Shown here: positions 16,768-25,249 of the stretch, piece after piece
Position numbering within the stretch: the stretch's first letter is position 1
How the letters are laid out: every line of letters begins with the position of its first letter
Assembly (NCBI RefSeq): GCF_015163075.1
Contig: NZ_JADDXU010000017.1
Location: 124,001-188,000 of the forward strand
Direction of reading: 5' to 3'
DNA from: Streptomyces justiciae
GTDB lineage: Bacteria; Actinomycetota; Actinomycetes; Streptomycetales; Streptomycetaceae
DNA length: 64,000 bases
Made by a program: the position numbers and the translations under genes
Notes under the pieces: generated by a model
What the model was told of the DNA's origin: nothing
The model's input: only the letters and a program-made list of their open reading frames with translations
The model's database searches: none

Positions 16768-17188
16768 GACGTGCTGGTCCTGTCCCATTACGTCGAGGAG
16801 TCGTACGTCGCCGAGCTGCTGGGCGAGCGGGGTCGGCTACCTACTCAAGGACCGGGTGGGCCGGGTCGACGAGTTCTGGACGCCCTGGAGCGGGTCGCCT
16901 CCGGCGGTGCGGCGCTGGATCCGGAGGTGGTGACCGAGCTGCTGACGCGCCGCCGGGACTCACCGCTGGACTCCCTCACCCCGCGCGGGCGCGAGGTGCT
17001 GAAGCTGATGGCGGAGGGGCACGACAACGCCACCATCGCCAAGACGCTGGTCATCACCGAGCGGTCGGTCAGCAAACACATCGGCAACGTCTTCCTGAAG
17101 CTGCACCTGCCGCCCAGCGACAGCGGGCACCGCCGGGTGCTCGCTATCGCTGGCCTACCTCAACGACCATCAGTACAAGGGTGATTGA
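16768..17188 (+). pseudogene. NarL/LuxR-type response regulator, broken
   Basis: Pieces of one response regulator can be read in alternating frames: VLVLSHYVEESYVAELLGE from 16768, then GVGYLLKDRVGRVDEF in another frame, then a long run including LTPRGREVLKLMAEGHDNA and the recognition-helix region ITERSVSKHIGNVFLKL, and finally LAYLNDHQYKGD before TGA at 17186-17188 after a further frame change. The first part of the receiver, with the phospho-acceptor, is missing. At least three indels plus the N-terminal loss mark it as a pseudogene. It is close to the DMT and MMPL genes, whose upstream regions share a palindrome of the architecture used by this family. Confidence 0.75.
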
Positions 17189-17192
17189 TCGG

Positions 17193-18125
17193 TCACCACA
17201 GGACATCCAGCACGGCGTCCGCCATCCCGCGTTCGCCGCGCGCGTTGGGGTGGACGGCCGCGGCCGGGCTGCTGGGGACAAGGGGTTCGATCCAGCGGGT
17301 GGCCGCGTCCGAGCAGGCATCGCGGCCCTCGGACGGACGGTACGTGTCGACGTACACCGCTCCGGATGCCTGAGCCCGTTCCCGCAACTCGCTGTTGAGC
17401 TGCTGCTCCTTTTCCCGCAGGTAGCTCATGTCGCCGGGTGCGAGGGGCAGTTCGCCGCCGCAACTGGCGCCGTCGGCGGGCAGGATCGCCGGATAGCCGA
17501 CGACATAGACCCGCGCCTGGGGCGCGCGCCTGTTAATCTCCGTCAGCGCGCCGGCCAGCCCTTCCCCCGCGGCCTCGATCTTCCGCGCCACCTCGTCGGT
17601 GCCGCCGTCGACGTAGTGCCGTTTGCAAGGGGTGTCCTCGGGGATGTACTTGCCGCTGCCGAGGGCCTCGTAGGCCACTCCCATCGTGACACACCGCTTG
17701 ATCATCGAGCCGAAACCGATGTCGTTGCCGCCGATACCGAGGGTGACCAGCCGGGTCTTCGGTGAAAGCGCCGCGAACTGGGGCGGGTTGCTGCCCTGGT
17801 CCGTGAGCTGGGGTCTGGTGAGGTCGGCGATGGTGGCGCCACTGCAGCTGACATCGCGGAAGCCGGTGTCCTTCACGCCGAGCTGGGAGGCGACCAGTGC
17901 GGGGTAGTTGTGGTCGGAACGGTCGCAGCCGGCCGGAGCGCCGGTCTGGCCGGGAATCTTCGGGCCGGCGGTGTAGGAGTCGCCGAGGGCGACGTACGGG
18001 CCTTTGGCAGAGGGGGCGGCCTGGGCCTCGTCGTGCTCGCTGTGGGCGACGCCGACCACGGTGGCCAGCGTGCCGCAGGTGACGAGGACGCCGATCAGCG
18101 CGGTTCGGAGATGGGTCGTCTTCAA
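17193..18125 (-). CDS. Secreted SGNH/GDSL hydrolase (lipase/esterase-like)
   Basis: A 310-residue protein beginning at TTG 18125 with a GGAAGG ribosome site. A Sec signal peptide ends near residue 37 (ALIGVLVTCGTLATVVGVAH...AQA-AP). The SGNH blocks are present: nucleophile S50 in GDSYTAG, glycine in CSGATIADL, asparagine in GIGGNDIGF, and catalytic H292 in HPNARG with a preceding acidic region. Six cysteines suggest three disulfides, as in secreted streptomycete lipases of this fold. It probably hydrolyses esters outside the cell. Its start overlaps the restored end of the upstream membrane-protein gene (TTGA), which indicates coupling. Confidence 0.9.
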   Translation of the reverse strand: MKTTHLRTALIGVLVTCGTLATVVGVAHSEHDEAQAAPSAKGPYVALGDSYTAGPKIPGQTGAPAGCDRSDHNYPALVASQLGVKDTGFRDVSCSGATIADLTRPQLTDQGSNPPQFAALSPKTRLVTLGIGGNDIGFGSMIKRCVTMGVAYEALGSGKYIPEDTPCKRHYVDGGTDEVARKIEAAGEGLAGALTEINRRAPQARVYVVGYPAILPADGASCGGELPLAPGDMSYLREKEQQLNSELRERAQASGAVYVDTYRPSEGRDACSDAATRWIEPLVPSSPAAAVHPNARGERGMADAVLDVLW

Positions 18126-19067
18126 AGGGTCCTACCTTCCAGCTGGGTTGCTCCCGCGAGGCGCGGGTACGTAAGGCGGCCAACTACCGGGGGCCGCAGG
18201 GCCGGAGCGGTACGGACGGGGCCGTGAGCGACGTGGGCTCGGGCGCCGTCCGCTGCGGGGAAGGCGGTGGTGGGGCGGGCGAGCAAGAAGATTCCGCGGC
18301 TGGCGAGCGCTGCGCCGGTGAGGGCCAGGGCGGTGCCGGGGAGGCCGTTGTGGATGCGCTCGCCCAGGAGGGTGAGGCCGATGGCCGATGCGGCCAGAGG
18401 GTTGGCCAGGGTACGGGTGGCGAGGGGAGCGCCGAGCACGGCCGTGGCCGGTCAGGGACAGCAGCAGACCGGCCACGGCCAGGGCGACGACCGGGACAGC
18501 CACCAGCGAGGTCTGCCAGGTCAGCAGACAGTCGGTGTGCAGGACCGTCTGGGTGAGCGCCGAGCCCGTGCCGGAGGCGATCCCGGAGGCCGCCGCCAGG
18601 GCCAGGGTACGCCGGGTACCGGTGCGGACCGAGAGAGCGAGCGGGATGACGAGGGAGGCGGTGACCGCGACGGCCGGGGCGGCGGGGGTGGTGGGGACGC
18701 CCGTGGAATCCCCGCCGGTCGCGGTGAGCGGGAGCAGGGCGGCGAACCCGGGGAGGGTGAGCGCCATCCCGTGCCATTCGCCGCGGCTGACGCGGCGTCC
18801 AGCACCGCGGGCGGCGAGCGGCATGGCGGCTGTGACGGTTAGCGCGCCGAGGCACTGGACCAGGGTGAGCGGACCGTACTTCAGGGCGGCGACGTGCAGC
18901 GCCGCGCCCGTGGCATTGGCGGCGTTCGACGCCCACCAGGCGGGGCTGGCCAACAGGCGTCGCAGCCCATTCCCGTCGGTGGAGGCGACGTGGTGCTGCG
19001 TCGCGGCCGCGGCGGCGTAGGCGGCGATGGAGGCGAGCGCCAGTACCACGGCGACCATGATGTTCAT
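18122..19067 (-). pseudogene. DMT/EamA-type membrane transporter with a frameshift
   Basis: The first frame from ATG 19067 gives a hydrophobic protein with about eight membrane segments (MNIMVAVVLALASIAAYAAA...) that breaks after LLLSLTGHG near 18445 into arginine/proline-rich nonsense. A second frame beginning at about 18439 continues with two more membrane segments (VLGAPLATRTLANPLAAS, IGLTLLGERIH) and ends at a TGA that overlaps the TTG of the SGNH gene. One extra C, or two missing bases, at about 18440-18447 would restore a protein of about 314 residues. The stop-start overlap in the second frame argues that it was the real ending. The family exports or imports small metabolites. It shares its upstream regulatory element with the MMPL gene. 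Confidence 0.7.
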
Positions 19068-19149
19068 CGCGAGGGCTCCAGTCGGGGGGCGTTGCGGCTG
19101 GCGAAGTCAGGCCTGCTCAGCGGGGCTTGCGGGGAGCCTCACTGTGTCG

Positions 19150-19223
19150 TCCACGATTCCGTGGGCCGCCGGCCGGGACGAGGGAGCGCCCTCCCGAGGT
19201 GGGGGTGTAGCTGGCTACACCCC
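19150..19223. promoter_or_regulatory. Duplicated regulatory element, copy A (upstream of the DMT-type gene)
   Basis: A 73-bp element begins with TCCACGATTCCGT, then CGAGGGAGCGCCCTCCCGA, and ends with a perfect inverted repeat: GGGGTGTAGC, 2 bp, then its reverse complement (19202-19223). It lies 83 bp upstream of the DMT-type start. Copy B at 21745-21817 has the same blocks at identical spacing (54 bp from the TCCACG block to the palindrome core). The 2-bp-spaced palindrome resembles sites of NarL-type or TetR-type regulators. Confidence 0.65.
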
Positions 19224-19327
19224 GCGCCTCCGGTCATGGCCACGGGCCCGGCGGCCGGAGCAGGGGTAAAGCTCCCGCCGCCGGGCCTTGGATCGCGCCG
19301 CCTCTGTCCCCACGGGGGCGGCGCGCC

Positions 19328-19351
19328 GGGCCGCCGCCGCTTCGGCGGCCC
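19328..19351 (-). terminator. Hairpin downstream of the MMPL gene
   Basis: GGGCCGCCG and CGGCGGCCC form a 9-bp stem with a CCGCTT loop, 44 bp beyond the MMPL stop. It is a plausible terminator isolating the MMPL transcript from the DMT promoter. Confidence 0.45.
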
Positions 19352-19394
19352 CGGTCGAGGGCGACCGCCCTCAGAGGCGGCCGAGCGGTTGCGG

Positions 19395-21629
19395 CTAGCG
19401 GATGGGGACGGGCTTTGCCAGCGGCCGGTCGTCCGGGCCGGCGGCGGGACCAGTCGGTGCGGGAACCTTGCGGCTGAGCTTCTCGCCCTCGACGTCGATG
19501 TCGGGCAGCAGCCGGTCAAGCTGGCGGGGCAGGTACCAGGCTTTGTCACCGAGGAGAGACAGGACGGCGGGGACGATCGCCATGCGGACGACGAAGGCGT
19601 CGAACAGGACCGCGATGGCCAGCCCGAACCCGATCATCTTGATCATCGACTCGCCGGCCCCGATGAAACCGGAGAAGACGGCCATCATGATCAGCGCGGC
19701 GGCCACGACAACCCGGGCACTGTGCTTGAACCCGGAGACGATCGCTGTCTTGGCCGCGTCCCCGTGAACGTAGGACTCGCGCACCCGCGAGACCAGGAAC
19801 ACCTCGTAGTCCATGGCGAGACCGAAGACGATGCCCACCAGGAAGATCGGCATCATGCTCATGATCGGCCCGGTGGACTCCACACCCAGCAGGTCCGCGC
19901 CGTGCCCCTGCTGGAAGACCAGCACCACCGAACCCAGCGCCGCCAGCACGGACAGCAGGAACCCGAACGCGGCCTTCACCGGCACCAACAGAGACCGGAA
20001 CACCACCAGCAGCAGGACGATGGCGAGTCCCACCACGACCGTCAGATAGGGCAACAGCGAGGCCTGCACCTTCTCGGCGACGTCGATGTCTAGCGCCGTC
20101 TTGCCGGTGACCTCGAAGGAGGCGCCGGCCTTGGACTCGATGCCGGGGCGTTCGTCGCGGATGGTGCTGACGAGACCCTTGGTCTTCTCGTCCGTCGGTG
20201 CGGTGGACGGGACGGCGGAGAACACCGCGGTATCACCCGCGGAGTTGAAGCGGGCCAGCGAGACGGACACGACTCCCTCCGTGGCCCGGACGTCCTTCGC
20301 GATCGTTGCCACAGCCGCCTTCGGGTCCGCGGAGCCCTGGGCGTCCACAATGATCGTCAAGGGCCCGTTGAAGCCGGGACCGAAGCCCTCGGCCAGAGCG
20401 TCGTACGCGCGGCGCTCGGTGGTGGAGGTGGGTTTGGCCTCGTCGCCGGGCATGCCGAGTTGGAGGTCCAGGACGGGCGTGGCGACGGCACCCAGCCCCA
20501 CGACGCCGAGCAGCAGGACCGGCAGCGGGTGGCGTACGACGATGCGCGCCCAGCGAGATCCGCCGTTGTCTTCCTTGCGCTGCTTCCCGCGGTAGCGCCG
20601 GGAGTTGCGGCGGGCGCCGCGCGAGAGAACGGCGTTCGGCCAGAAGCCGAGGACGGCCGGAACCAGTGTCAGGCACACCAGCACCGCGACCAGGACCGCG
20701 GCAGCGGCGGCGAGCCCCATCTTGGTGAGCAGCGGAATACCGACGACGGACAGCCCGGCCAGCGCAATGACGACCGTGAGGCCGGCGAAGACGACCGCCG
20801 AACCGGCCGTACCGGCGGCGAGACCTGCTGCCTCCCGCGGCGTGTGCCCCTTCGCGCGCTCCTCCCGATAGCGTGAGACGACGAACAGGGCGTAGTCGAT
20901 GCCGCAGGCCAGACCGAGCATGGTGGCCAACGTGCCGGTGCTCTCGGACAGGCCGAACGCCTCCGACACGGCCATGATCCCGGCCATGCTGAGGCCGACA
21001 CCGAGGATCGCGGTCAGCAGCGGCAGCCCGGCGGCGGCCATCGACCCGAAGGTGATCAGCAGGACGAGGGCGGCCACCGCGATGCCGATCACCTCGGCTG
21101 CGCCGCCCGCCGAGGGCTGGCTGGCCAGCGCGTCGCCACCGACCTCGACGCTCAGGCCCGCGTCGCGGGCCCCGTCGATGGCCCGCTCCAGGTGCTCCTT
21201 GCTCGCATCGGCCAGGTCGGCGGCGCCGGTCTTGAACCTGACGGTCGCGTACGCCGTCCTACCGTCCGCGCTCACCGCCTTCGCCTGGAAGGGGTCGACG
21301 GCGTCGGCGACCTGGGAGCCGTCGGCAGCCTGGTCGACGAGGTGCTCGATGACCCTTCTGTTCTCGGTGGCCGTGACCTTCTCGCCGCTCGGTGCCACGA
21401 ATACAATCCGGGCGCTCGCCGAGTCGGCCGCCGAGCCGGGGAAGCGCTGCTCCAGCAGGTCGAACGCCTTCTGCGATTCGATACCGGGCATGGTGAAGCC
21501 CTCGTCCGCAGCGGCAGGCGCCTTCGAGGCGGCGAAGCCGGCGGCGCCCAGTACCGCCACCCACAAAAAGGTGACGAACCAGCGCCACCGGAAGGACACA
21601 CGGCCCAGGTGATAAAGGACGGTTGCCAT
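19395..21629 (-). CDS. MMPL family membrane transporter
   Basis: A 744-residue RND-superfamily protein of the MMPL type. There are two halves, each with one membrane segment, an extracytoplasmic domain and a five-to-six-helix bundle. The first segment is FRWRWFVTFLWVAVLGAAGF. The signatures GLACGIDYALFVVSRYREE and FGLAMDYEVFLVSRVRE carry the paired Asp-Tyr residues expected for proton relay. The family exports lipids, pigments or drugs. I place the start at ATG 21629, 11 nt behind a GGAGG; a GTG at 21647 would put that site inside the gene. The promoter region carries copy B of the shared 73-bp element, so it is probably co-regulated with the DMT-type gene. Confidence 0.92.
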   Translation of the reverse strand: MATVLYHLGRVSFRWRWFVTFLWVAVLGAAGFAASKAPAAADEGFTMPGIESQKAFDLLEQRFPGSAADSASARIVFVAPSGEKVTATENRRVIEHLVDQAADGSQVADAVDPFQAKAVSADGRTAYATVRFKTGAADLADASKEHLERAIDGARDAGLSVEVGGDALASQPSAGGAAEVIGIAVAALVLLITFGSMAAAGLPLLTAILGVGLSMAGIMAVSEAFGLSESTGTLATMLGLACGIDYALFVVSRYREERAKGHTPREAAGLAAGTAGSAVVFAGLTVVIALAGLSVVGIPLLTKMGLAAAAAVLVAVLVCLTLVPAVLGFWPNAVLSRGARRNSRRYRGKQRKEDNGGSRWARIVVRHPLPVLLLGVVGLGAVATPVLDLQLGMPGDEAKPTSTTERRAYDALAEGFGPGFNGPLTIIVDAQGSADPKAAVATIAKDVRATEGVVSVSLARFNSAGDTAVFSAVPSTAPTDEKTKGLVSTIRDERPGIESKAGASFEVTGKTALDIDVAEKVQASLLPYLTVVVGLAIVLLLVVFRSLLVPVKAAFGFLLSVLAALGSVVLVFQQGHGADLLGVESTGPIMSMMPIFLVGIVFGLAMDYEVFLVSRVRESYVHGDAAKTAIVSGFKHSARVVVAAALIMMAVFSGFIGAGESMIKMIGFGLAIAVLFDAFVVRMAIVPAVLSLLGDKAWYLPRQLDRLLPDIDVEGEKLSRKVPAPTGPAAGPDDRPLAKPVPIR

Positions 21630-21744
21630 GGCGGGATACGCCTCCACATCAGCGGTTCAGGAACGGCGAGAAATCGAAGAACCGCCTCTGTGGGGGATGC
21701 GCACCCAGTTCAAAAGGGAGCTGGGAGGGGTCCTTTCGTCGCCC

Positions 21745-21817
21745 TCCACGATTCCGTCGGCAGTGCGTCGTTACGAGGGAGCACCCTCCCGAACCGGAGG
21801 TGTAGCCCGCTACACCC
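21745..21817. promoter_or_regulatory. Duplicated regulatory element, copy B (upstream of the MMPL gene)
   Basis: It has the same blocks as copy A: TCCACGATTCCGT at 21745-21757, CGAGGGAGCACCCTCCCGA, and the palindrome GGTGTAGC, 2 bp, GCTACACC at 21799-21816. The intervening sequence differs, so the blocks rather than the whole stretch are conserved. It lies 116 bp upstream of the MMPL ATG. Confidence 0.65.
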
Positions 21818-22759
21818 GTCGAGACGGGACACGGGTGGGAACGCGTGCGGTTTTCAGCCGACGGTATGTGGTGGGATCCAGCTGAGCCGCAATGTCCTTG
21901 CTCTGCCGCGGTCGCTTGATGGTCCAATCCGCTACTCGTCGATGGTGTCGGTGCCCCTCTCAGCCGCGCCGAGCGTCAGGGTGAGCCAGCATGCTGTCTC
22001 GGCAACGGGGCGCCTCGAACATGATGCGCAGCGCCCGGCGTCCGTCTTCGGCTTTCCCAACCCGCTGCTGGGTCTGGCCACCGTATGCGGTGCTCGCGTT
22101 CGTCGTGTCCGCGCTGCTGGCCGGGAGATGCTCCGCCGCTGGTTCTGACTCGGCCTGAACCTGGGCGTGCTGTTCGGCCCGGCTTCTGTATGGCGCTGTT
22201 GCCTGTGTGTGCCTGGGGGCGAAGTGGCGTCCGGAACGCTTGGCGAATGTCTTGATCCTTCAGTCGCGGCGCGAGGGTGATTGTTGAGCGCGGTCAGGCG
22301 CTGCAGTACACGACGAAGGTTGTCGACGCCGATCACCTTCTGACCGCAGAAGACGGCGTCGCCCAGCGAGTTGCCGCCGCGCCCGAACACACATCCTGCG
22401 CCGCGAACTTCGCCACCTCCCAACAGTACGCGCGGGAGTAGAGCGTGAAGAGGTAGAGGACCGCGTCGTCGTGCGGGTAGGCCGAGGCGACTTTGCTCTT
22501 CCACTTCGGGGCGAGCGGGGTGAGTGGCGCGGATGAACCGGCCGTCGCCTGAGGTGTGTACTGCTGTCGGGCGATCGGGCGGCGAGGTGTCAAGCGGCCC
22601 GCTGTGTGTCAGGGCACAGCGCGCCGCGTTCTGGGGAGAGCCGCTCGAGAGCAATCAGCTGTCGATCGGCCCGGGGGACGCCGTGCTCATCTCCATCAGC
22701 TTTTCCAGCAGCTCGTACGGGATCTGTCTGGGCAGGAAACCGAGGAACTGACGCATCGC
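21818..22759. other. Gene-free stretch of about 0.9 kb
   Basis: No frame here has both a start with a ribosome site and a recognisable product. Short hydrophobic or ordered-looking pieces appear (for example PYAVLAFVVSALLAG on the plus strand near 22080, and SRAYCWEVAKFAAQDV on the minus strand near 22410), but they are not continuous with anything. Together with the P450 relic next door, it looks like decayed coding DNA. Confidence 0.5.
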
Positions 22760-23004
22760 CATGGAAGACAACAGGCCGAGCAGCAGCGGGCCGAGCATCG
22801 CGGCGTCGTGGCGGGCGAGTTCGCCGTCCCGCATCCGCGCTGCCAAGGGGCGAGAGCAGGTCGTCGGCCGGGTCGGCGGCCTTCGCCTGGAGCCTGCTGC
22901 CACGGGTTGACGCTCGGCTGCGCGTCGCCGTCCAGCGCCCGCTGGTCCTCGTACCGGGTGACGAGCCACGGCGTGCTGCCGTTCCACAGCCGGACCCTCG
23001 ACAA
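22760..23004 (-). pseudogene. Cytochrome P450 relic
   Basis: On the minus strand VRLWNGSTPWLVTRYEDQRA (about 22940-22998) is nearly the same as the N-terminal segment of the P450 at 14.4-15.7 kb. A later P450-like piece, DDLLSPLAARMRDGELARHD followed by AAMLGPLLL (about 22775-22870), lies in a different frame and corresponds to the region just before the I-helix. About 150 residues between them are deleted, and no heme-binding loop follows. It is a degenerate CYP105-like gene. Confidence 0.6.
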
Positions 23005-23028
23005 GCCCCCGAAGCTGACGGATGTGGA

Positions 23029-23045
23029 TTGGACTTTACGTCCAA
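23029..23045. promoter_or_regulatory. Inverted repeat upstream of the YheO-type regulator
   Basis: TTGGAC, 5 bp (TTTAC), then GTCCAA, centred 64 bp upstream of the ATG at 23101. It is positioned like a promoter operator and may be the autoregulatory site of the regulator encoded next. Confidence 0.45.
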
Positions 23046-23100
23046 GCCTTGGATATGTAGTCTAGACGTGCTGGTCGGTCGCGAGAATCGGGAGTACGGC

Positions 23101-23778
23101 ATGACGTCCGAGCGAGCCCTGGAAGCCGAGCGGGACGCGATCGTCGCCGCGTTGACGCCGGTCGTCGACGGGCTGGTGGCGACGTTCGGGCCGCTGTGCG
23201 AGGTCGTGCTGCACGACTACCGGAACCCCGAGAAGTCCGTCGTCGCCCTCGCCGGAGCGGTGACCGGGCGGGCGGTGGGCGGGGCGATGAGTGAGATCGG
23301 CCTGCGGATCGTGGCCCGCGGCGACGAGGCACACGACGAGCTGAACTACGTCACGCGCACGGGGACCGGCAGAACCGTCAAGTCGTCCACGATGGTGCTG
23401 CGCGACTCCACGGGCACCGTCTTCGGCGCCCTCTGCGTCAACCTCGACGTGACTGCCGTCAGTGAGGCCCACGCACTGCTCGGCGCCCTGGCCGGTGGCG
23501 GCGCCGCCCCCGCCGAACTGCCGGTCACCACCTTCGGCGACGACATCGACTCCGTCGTCGACGTCATCCTCGACACCCACCGGCACCAGCCGTGGGGCGC
23601 GCTCGACCGTGCCGGACGCCTCGCGCTGTTCCGCAGCCTCGACGAGCGCGGCGTCTTCGCCGTGCGCCGCGCCATCGAGCAGGTCGCCGCCCGCCTAGGC
23701 ATCTCCCGCGCCTCGGCCTACAGCTACCTCTCCCGGGCCCGCGCCACGACTTCCACCCCTCCCGGAGGACCCGCGTGA
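23101..23778 (+). CDS. YheO/DauR-type transcriptional regulator (PAS plus HTH)
   Basis: A 225-residue regulator. Residues about 15-125 form a YheO-like PAS domain (VVDGLVATFGPLCEVVLHDY, RDSTGTVFGALCVNLDVT). The C-terminus (about 170-215) is the DauR-like helix-turn-helix (RAIEQVAARLGISRASAYSYL). Relatives control amino-acid catabolic genes, for example D-arginine use. The ATG at 23101 has GGGAG just upstream. Its TGA overlaps the GTG of the ammonia-lyase gene, so regulator and enzyme form one unit, and the enzyme is the likely target. The effector is unknown but probably the lyase substrate or a related amino acid. Confidence 0.87.
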   Translation: MTSERALEAERDAIVAALTPVVDGLVATFGPLCEVVLHDYRNPEKSVVALAGAVTGRAVGGAMSEIGLRIVARGDEAHDELNYVTRTGTGRTVKSSTMVLRDSTGTVFGALCVNLDVTAVSEAHALLGALAGGGAAPAELPVTTFGDDIDSVVDVILDTHRHQPWGALDRAGRLALFRSLDERGVFAVRRAIEQVAARLGISRASAYSYLSRARATTSTPPGGPA

Positions 23779-24755
23779 CCACCACACCCCCGCCCGTCAC
23801 CCTCGACGACATCCGCTCCGCCGCCGACCGGCTCAAGGGCGTCGCCCACCGCACCCCGGTACTGCGCTCACGCACCCTCGACGCGCGCGTGGGCGCCGAG
23901 GTCTTCCTCAAGTGCGAGAACTTCCAGCGGGTCGGCGCCTTCAAGTTCCGCGGCGCCTACAACGCGGCCTCCCGCCTCACCCCCGAGCAACTGGCCCGCG
24001 GGATCGCCGCCTACTCCTCCGGCAACCACGCCCAGGCGGTCGCCCTCGCCGCCCGTGAGCTCGGCAGCACCGCGGTCATCGTCATGCCCGAGGACGCCCC
24101 GCCCTCCAAGCGGGCCGCCACCGCCGGCTACGGCGCCGAGATCGTCTCGTACGACCGCTACACCGGCGACCGCGTGGCCATCGCCGAAGCCCTGGCCGCC
24201 GAGCGCGGTCTCGCCCTGATCCCGCCGTACGACCATCCGCACGTCATGGCCGGACAGGGCACGGCCGCCCTGGAACTCCTGGAGGAGACAGGCGAGTTGG
24301 ACGCCCTGCTGGTGCCCGTCGGCGGGGGCGGGCTCATCGCCGGGTGCGCCACGGCGGCCAAGGGCCTGCATCCCGGCGTCCGGATCGTCGGCGTCGAGCC
24401 GGAGGCCGGGGACGACACCAAGAGGTCGCTGGAGGCCGGTCGGCGCGTCGCGATCCCGGTGCCCCGCACCATCGCCGACGGGCAGGCCCTGCACATCCCC
24501 GGAGAGCTGACGTTCCCCGTGAACCAGCGGCTCGTCGACGGGATCTCGCTGGTCACCGACGACGAGATCCGGGACGCGATGCGCTTCGCCTTCGAGCACC
24601 TCAAGATCGTGGTCGAGCCGAGCGGCGCGACCCCGCTGGCCGCGCTGCTGTCCGGCCGGGTGGAGGGGCTGCCGCGCCGTGTCGGGGTGATCGTCTCCGG
24701 CGGGAACGTCGACGCGGCGCGGTTCGCCGAGCTCTGCGGCTCCGCGGGGGAGTGA
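23775..24755 (+). CDS. PLP-dependent threonine/serine (or hydroxyaspartate) ammonia-lyase
   Basis: A 326-residue fold-type II PLP enzyme. The Schiff-base lysine is K57 in FKFRGAYN, the substrate loop is SSGNHAQAV near residue 88, and the phosphate-binding loop is VGGGGL near 186. The absence of a C-terminal ACT domain points to catabolic threonine/serine dehydratase, serine racemase or threo-3-hydroxyaspartate ammonia-lyase rather than the biosynthetic IlvA. It would deaminate a beta-hydroxy amino acid to a 2-oxo acid. The GTG at 23775 overlaps the regulator stop (GTGA). The small cupin gene follows after 72 bp. Confidence 0.9.
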   Translation: MTTTPPPVTLDDIRSAADRLKGVAHRTPVLRSRTLDARVGAEVFLKCENFQRVGAFKFRGAYNAASRLTPEQLARGIAAYSSGNHAQAVALAARELGSTAVIVMPEDAPPSKRAATAGYGAEIVSYDRYTGDRVAIAEALAAERGLALIPPYDHPHVMAGQGTAALELLEETGELDALLVPVGGGGLIAGCATAAKGLHPGVRIVGVEPEAGDDTKRSLEAGRRVAIPVPRTIADGQALHIPGELTFPVNQRLVDGISLVTDDEIRDAMRFAFEHLKIVVEPSGATPLAALLSGRVEGLPRRVGVIVSGGNVDAARFAELCGSAGE

Positions 24756-24827
24756 CGCCTCACTCGAATGGCGGCGCCGAGTGGACAGGCGGACGATGGA
24801 GTGGGGCGTGTGGTGAAGGGAGCCGAC

Positions 24828-25193
24828 ATGCTGGAGACGAAAACCCTCGACAAGCCGGACGAGCGGCGGGACTTCCCCCGAGGGCACCTGGAAGCGGTCC
24901 ACCTCACCGGCCTCGACTTCGCGGTGGGGACCTTCGAACCCGGATGGCGCTGGTCCGAGTCCGTGGCGCCGATCGTCGGCACCAAGAGCTGCGAAGTGCA
25001 CCACAACGGCTATGTCGTCCAGGGCCGCATGCACGTCACCATGGACGGCGGCGGCGAGGCCGAGGTGGGACCCGGCGACGTCTTCGTGATCCCGCCCGGG
25101 CACGACGCCTGGGTGGTGGGCGACGAACAGTGCGTGGTCTACGACTTCGCGGGCACCATGGCGAACGAGTACGCCAGGCCTGCCGAGGGCTGA
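24828..25193 (+). CDS. Cupin-domain protein
   Basis: A 121-residue single cupin. The two conserved motifs are recognisable: CEVHHNGYVVQGRMHVTMDGG with the GDVFVIPPGHDAWV segment that follows. The ATG at 24828 has an AAGGGAG ribosome site; an upstream ATG at 24768 lacks one. Such small cupins bind a metal and act as isomerases, dioxygenases or sensors. Its position after the ammonia-lyase suggests a role in the same pathway, but nothing in the sequence fixes the reaction. Confidence 0.8.
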   Translation: MLETKTLDKPDERRDFPRGHLEAVHLTGLDFAVGTFEPGWRWSESVAPIVGTKSCEVHHNGYVVQGRMHVTMDGGGEAEVGPGDVFVIPPGHDAWVVGDEQCVVYDFAGTMANEYARPAEG

Positions 25194-25220
25194 CGGGCGC
25201 GACGTGCCGGACGGAAGAAG

Positions 25221-25249
25221 GGCTGCTGCCGCCTAGATCGGCAGCAGCC
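25221..25249. terminator. Bidirectional hairpin between convergent genes
   Basis: GGCTGCTGCCG and CGGCAGCAGCC form a perfect 11-bp stem with a 7-nt loop (CCTAGAT). It lies 27 bp after the cupin stop, and its loop contains the stop codon of the convergent VWA gene, so it can serve both transcripts. Confidence 0.7.

Noticed and set aside
18132..18440. Arg/Pro-rich C-terminal end of the DMT-type protein as a real domain
   Set aside because: The alternative frame encodes proper membrane helices and a coupled stop, so the string is a frameshift product.
22606..23100. N-terminal extension of the YheO-type regulator to an upstream ATG
   Set aside because: The extension is low-information sequence antisense to the P450 relic and would include the operator and promoter; ATG 23101 has a ribosome site and matches family length.
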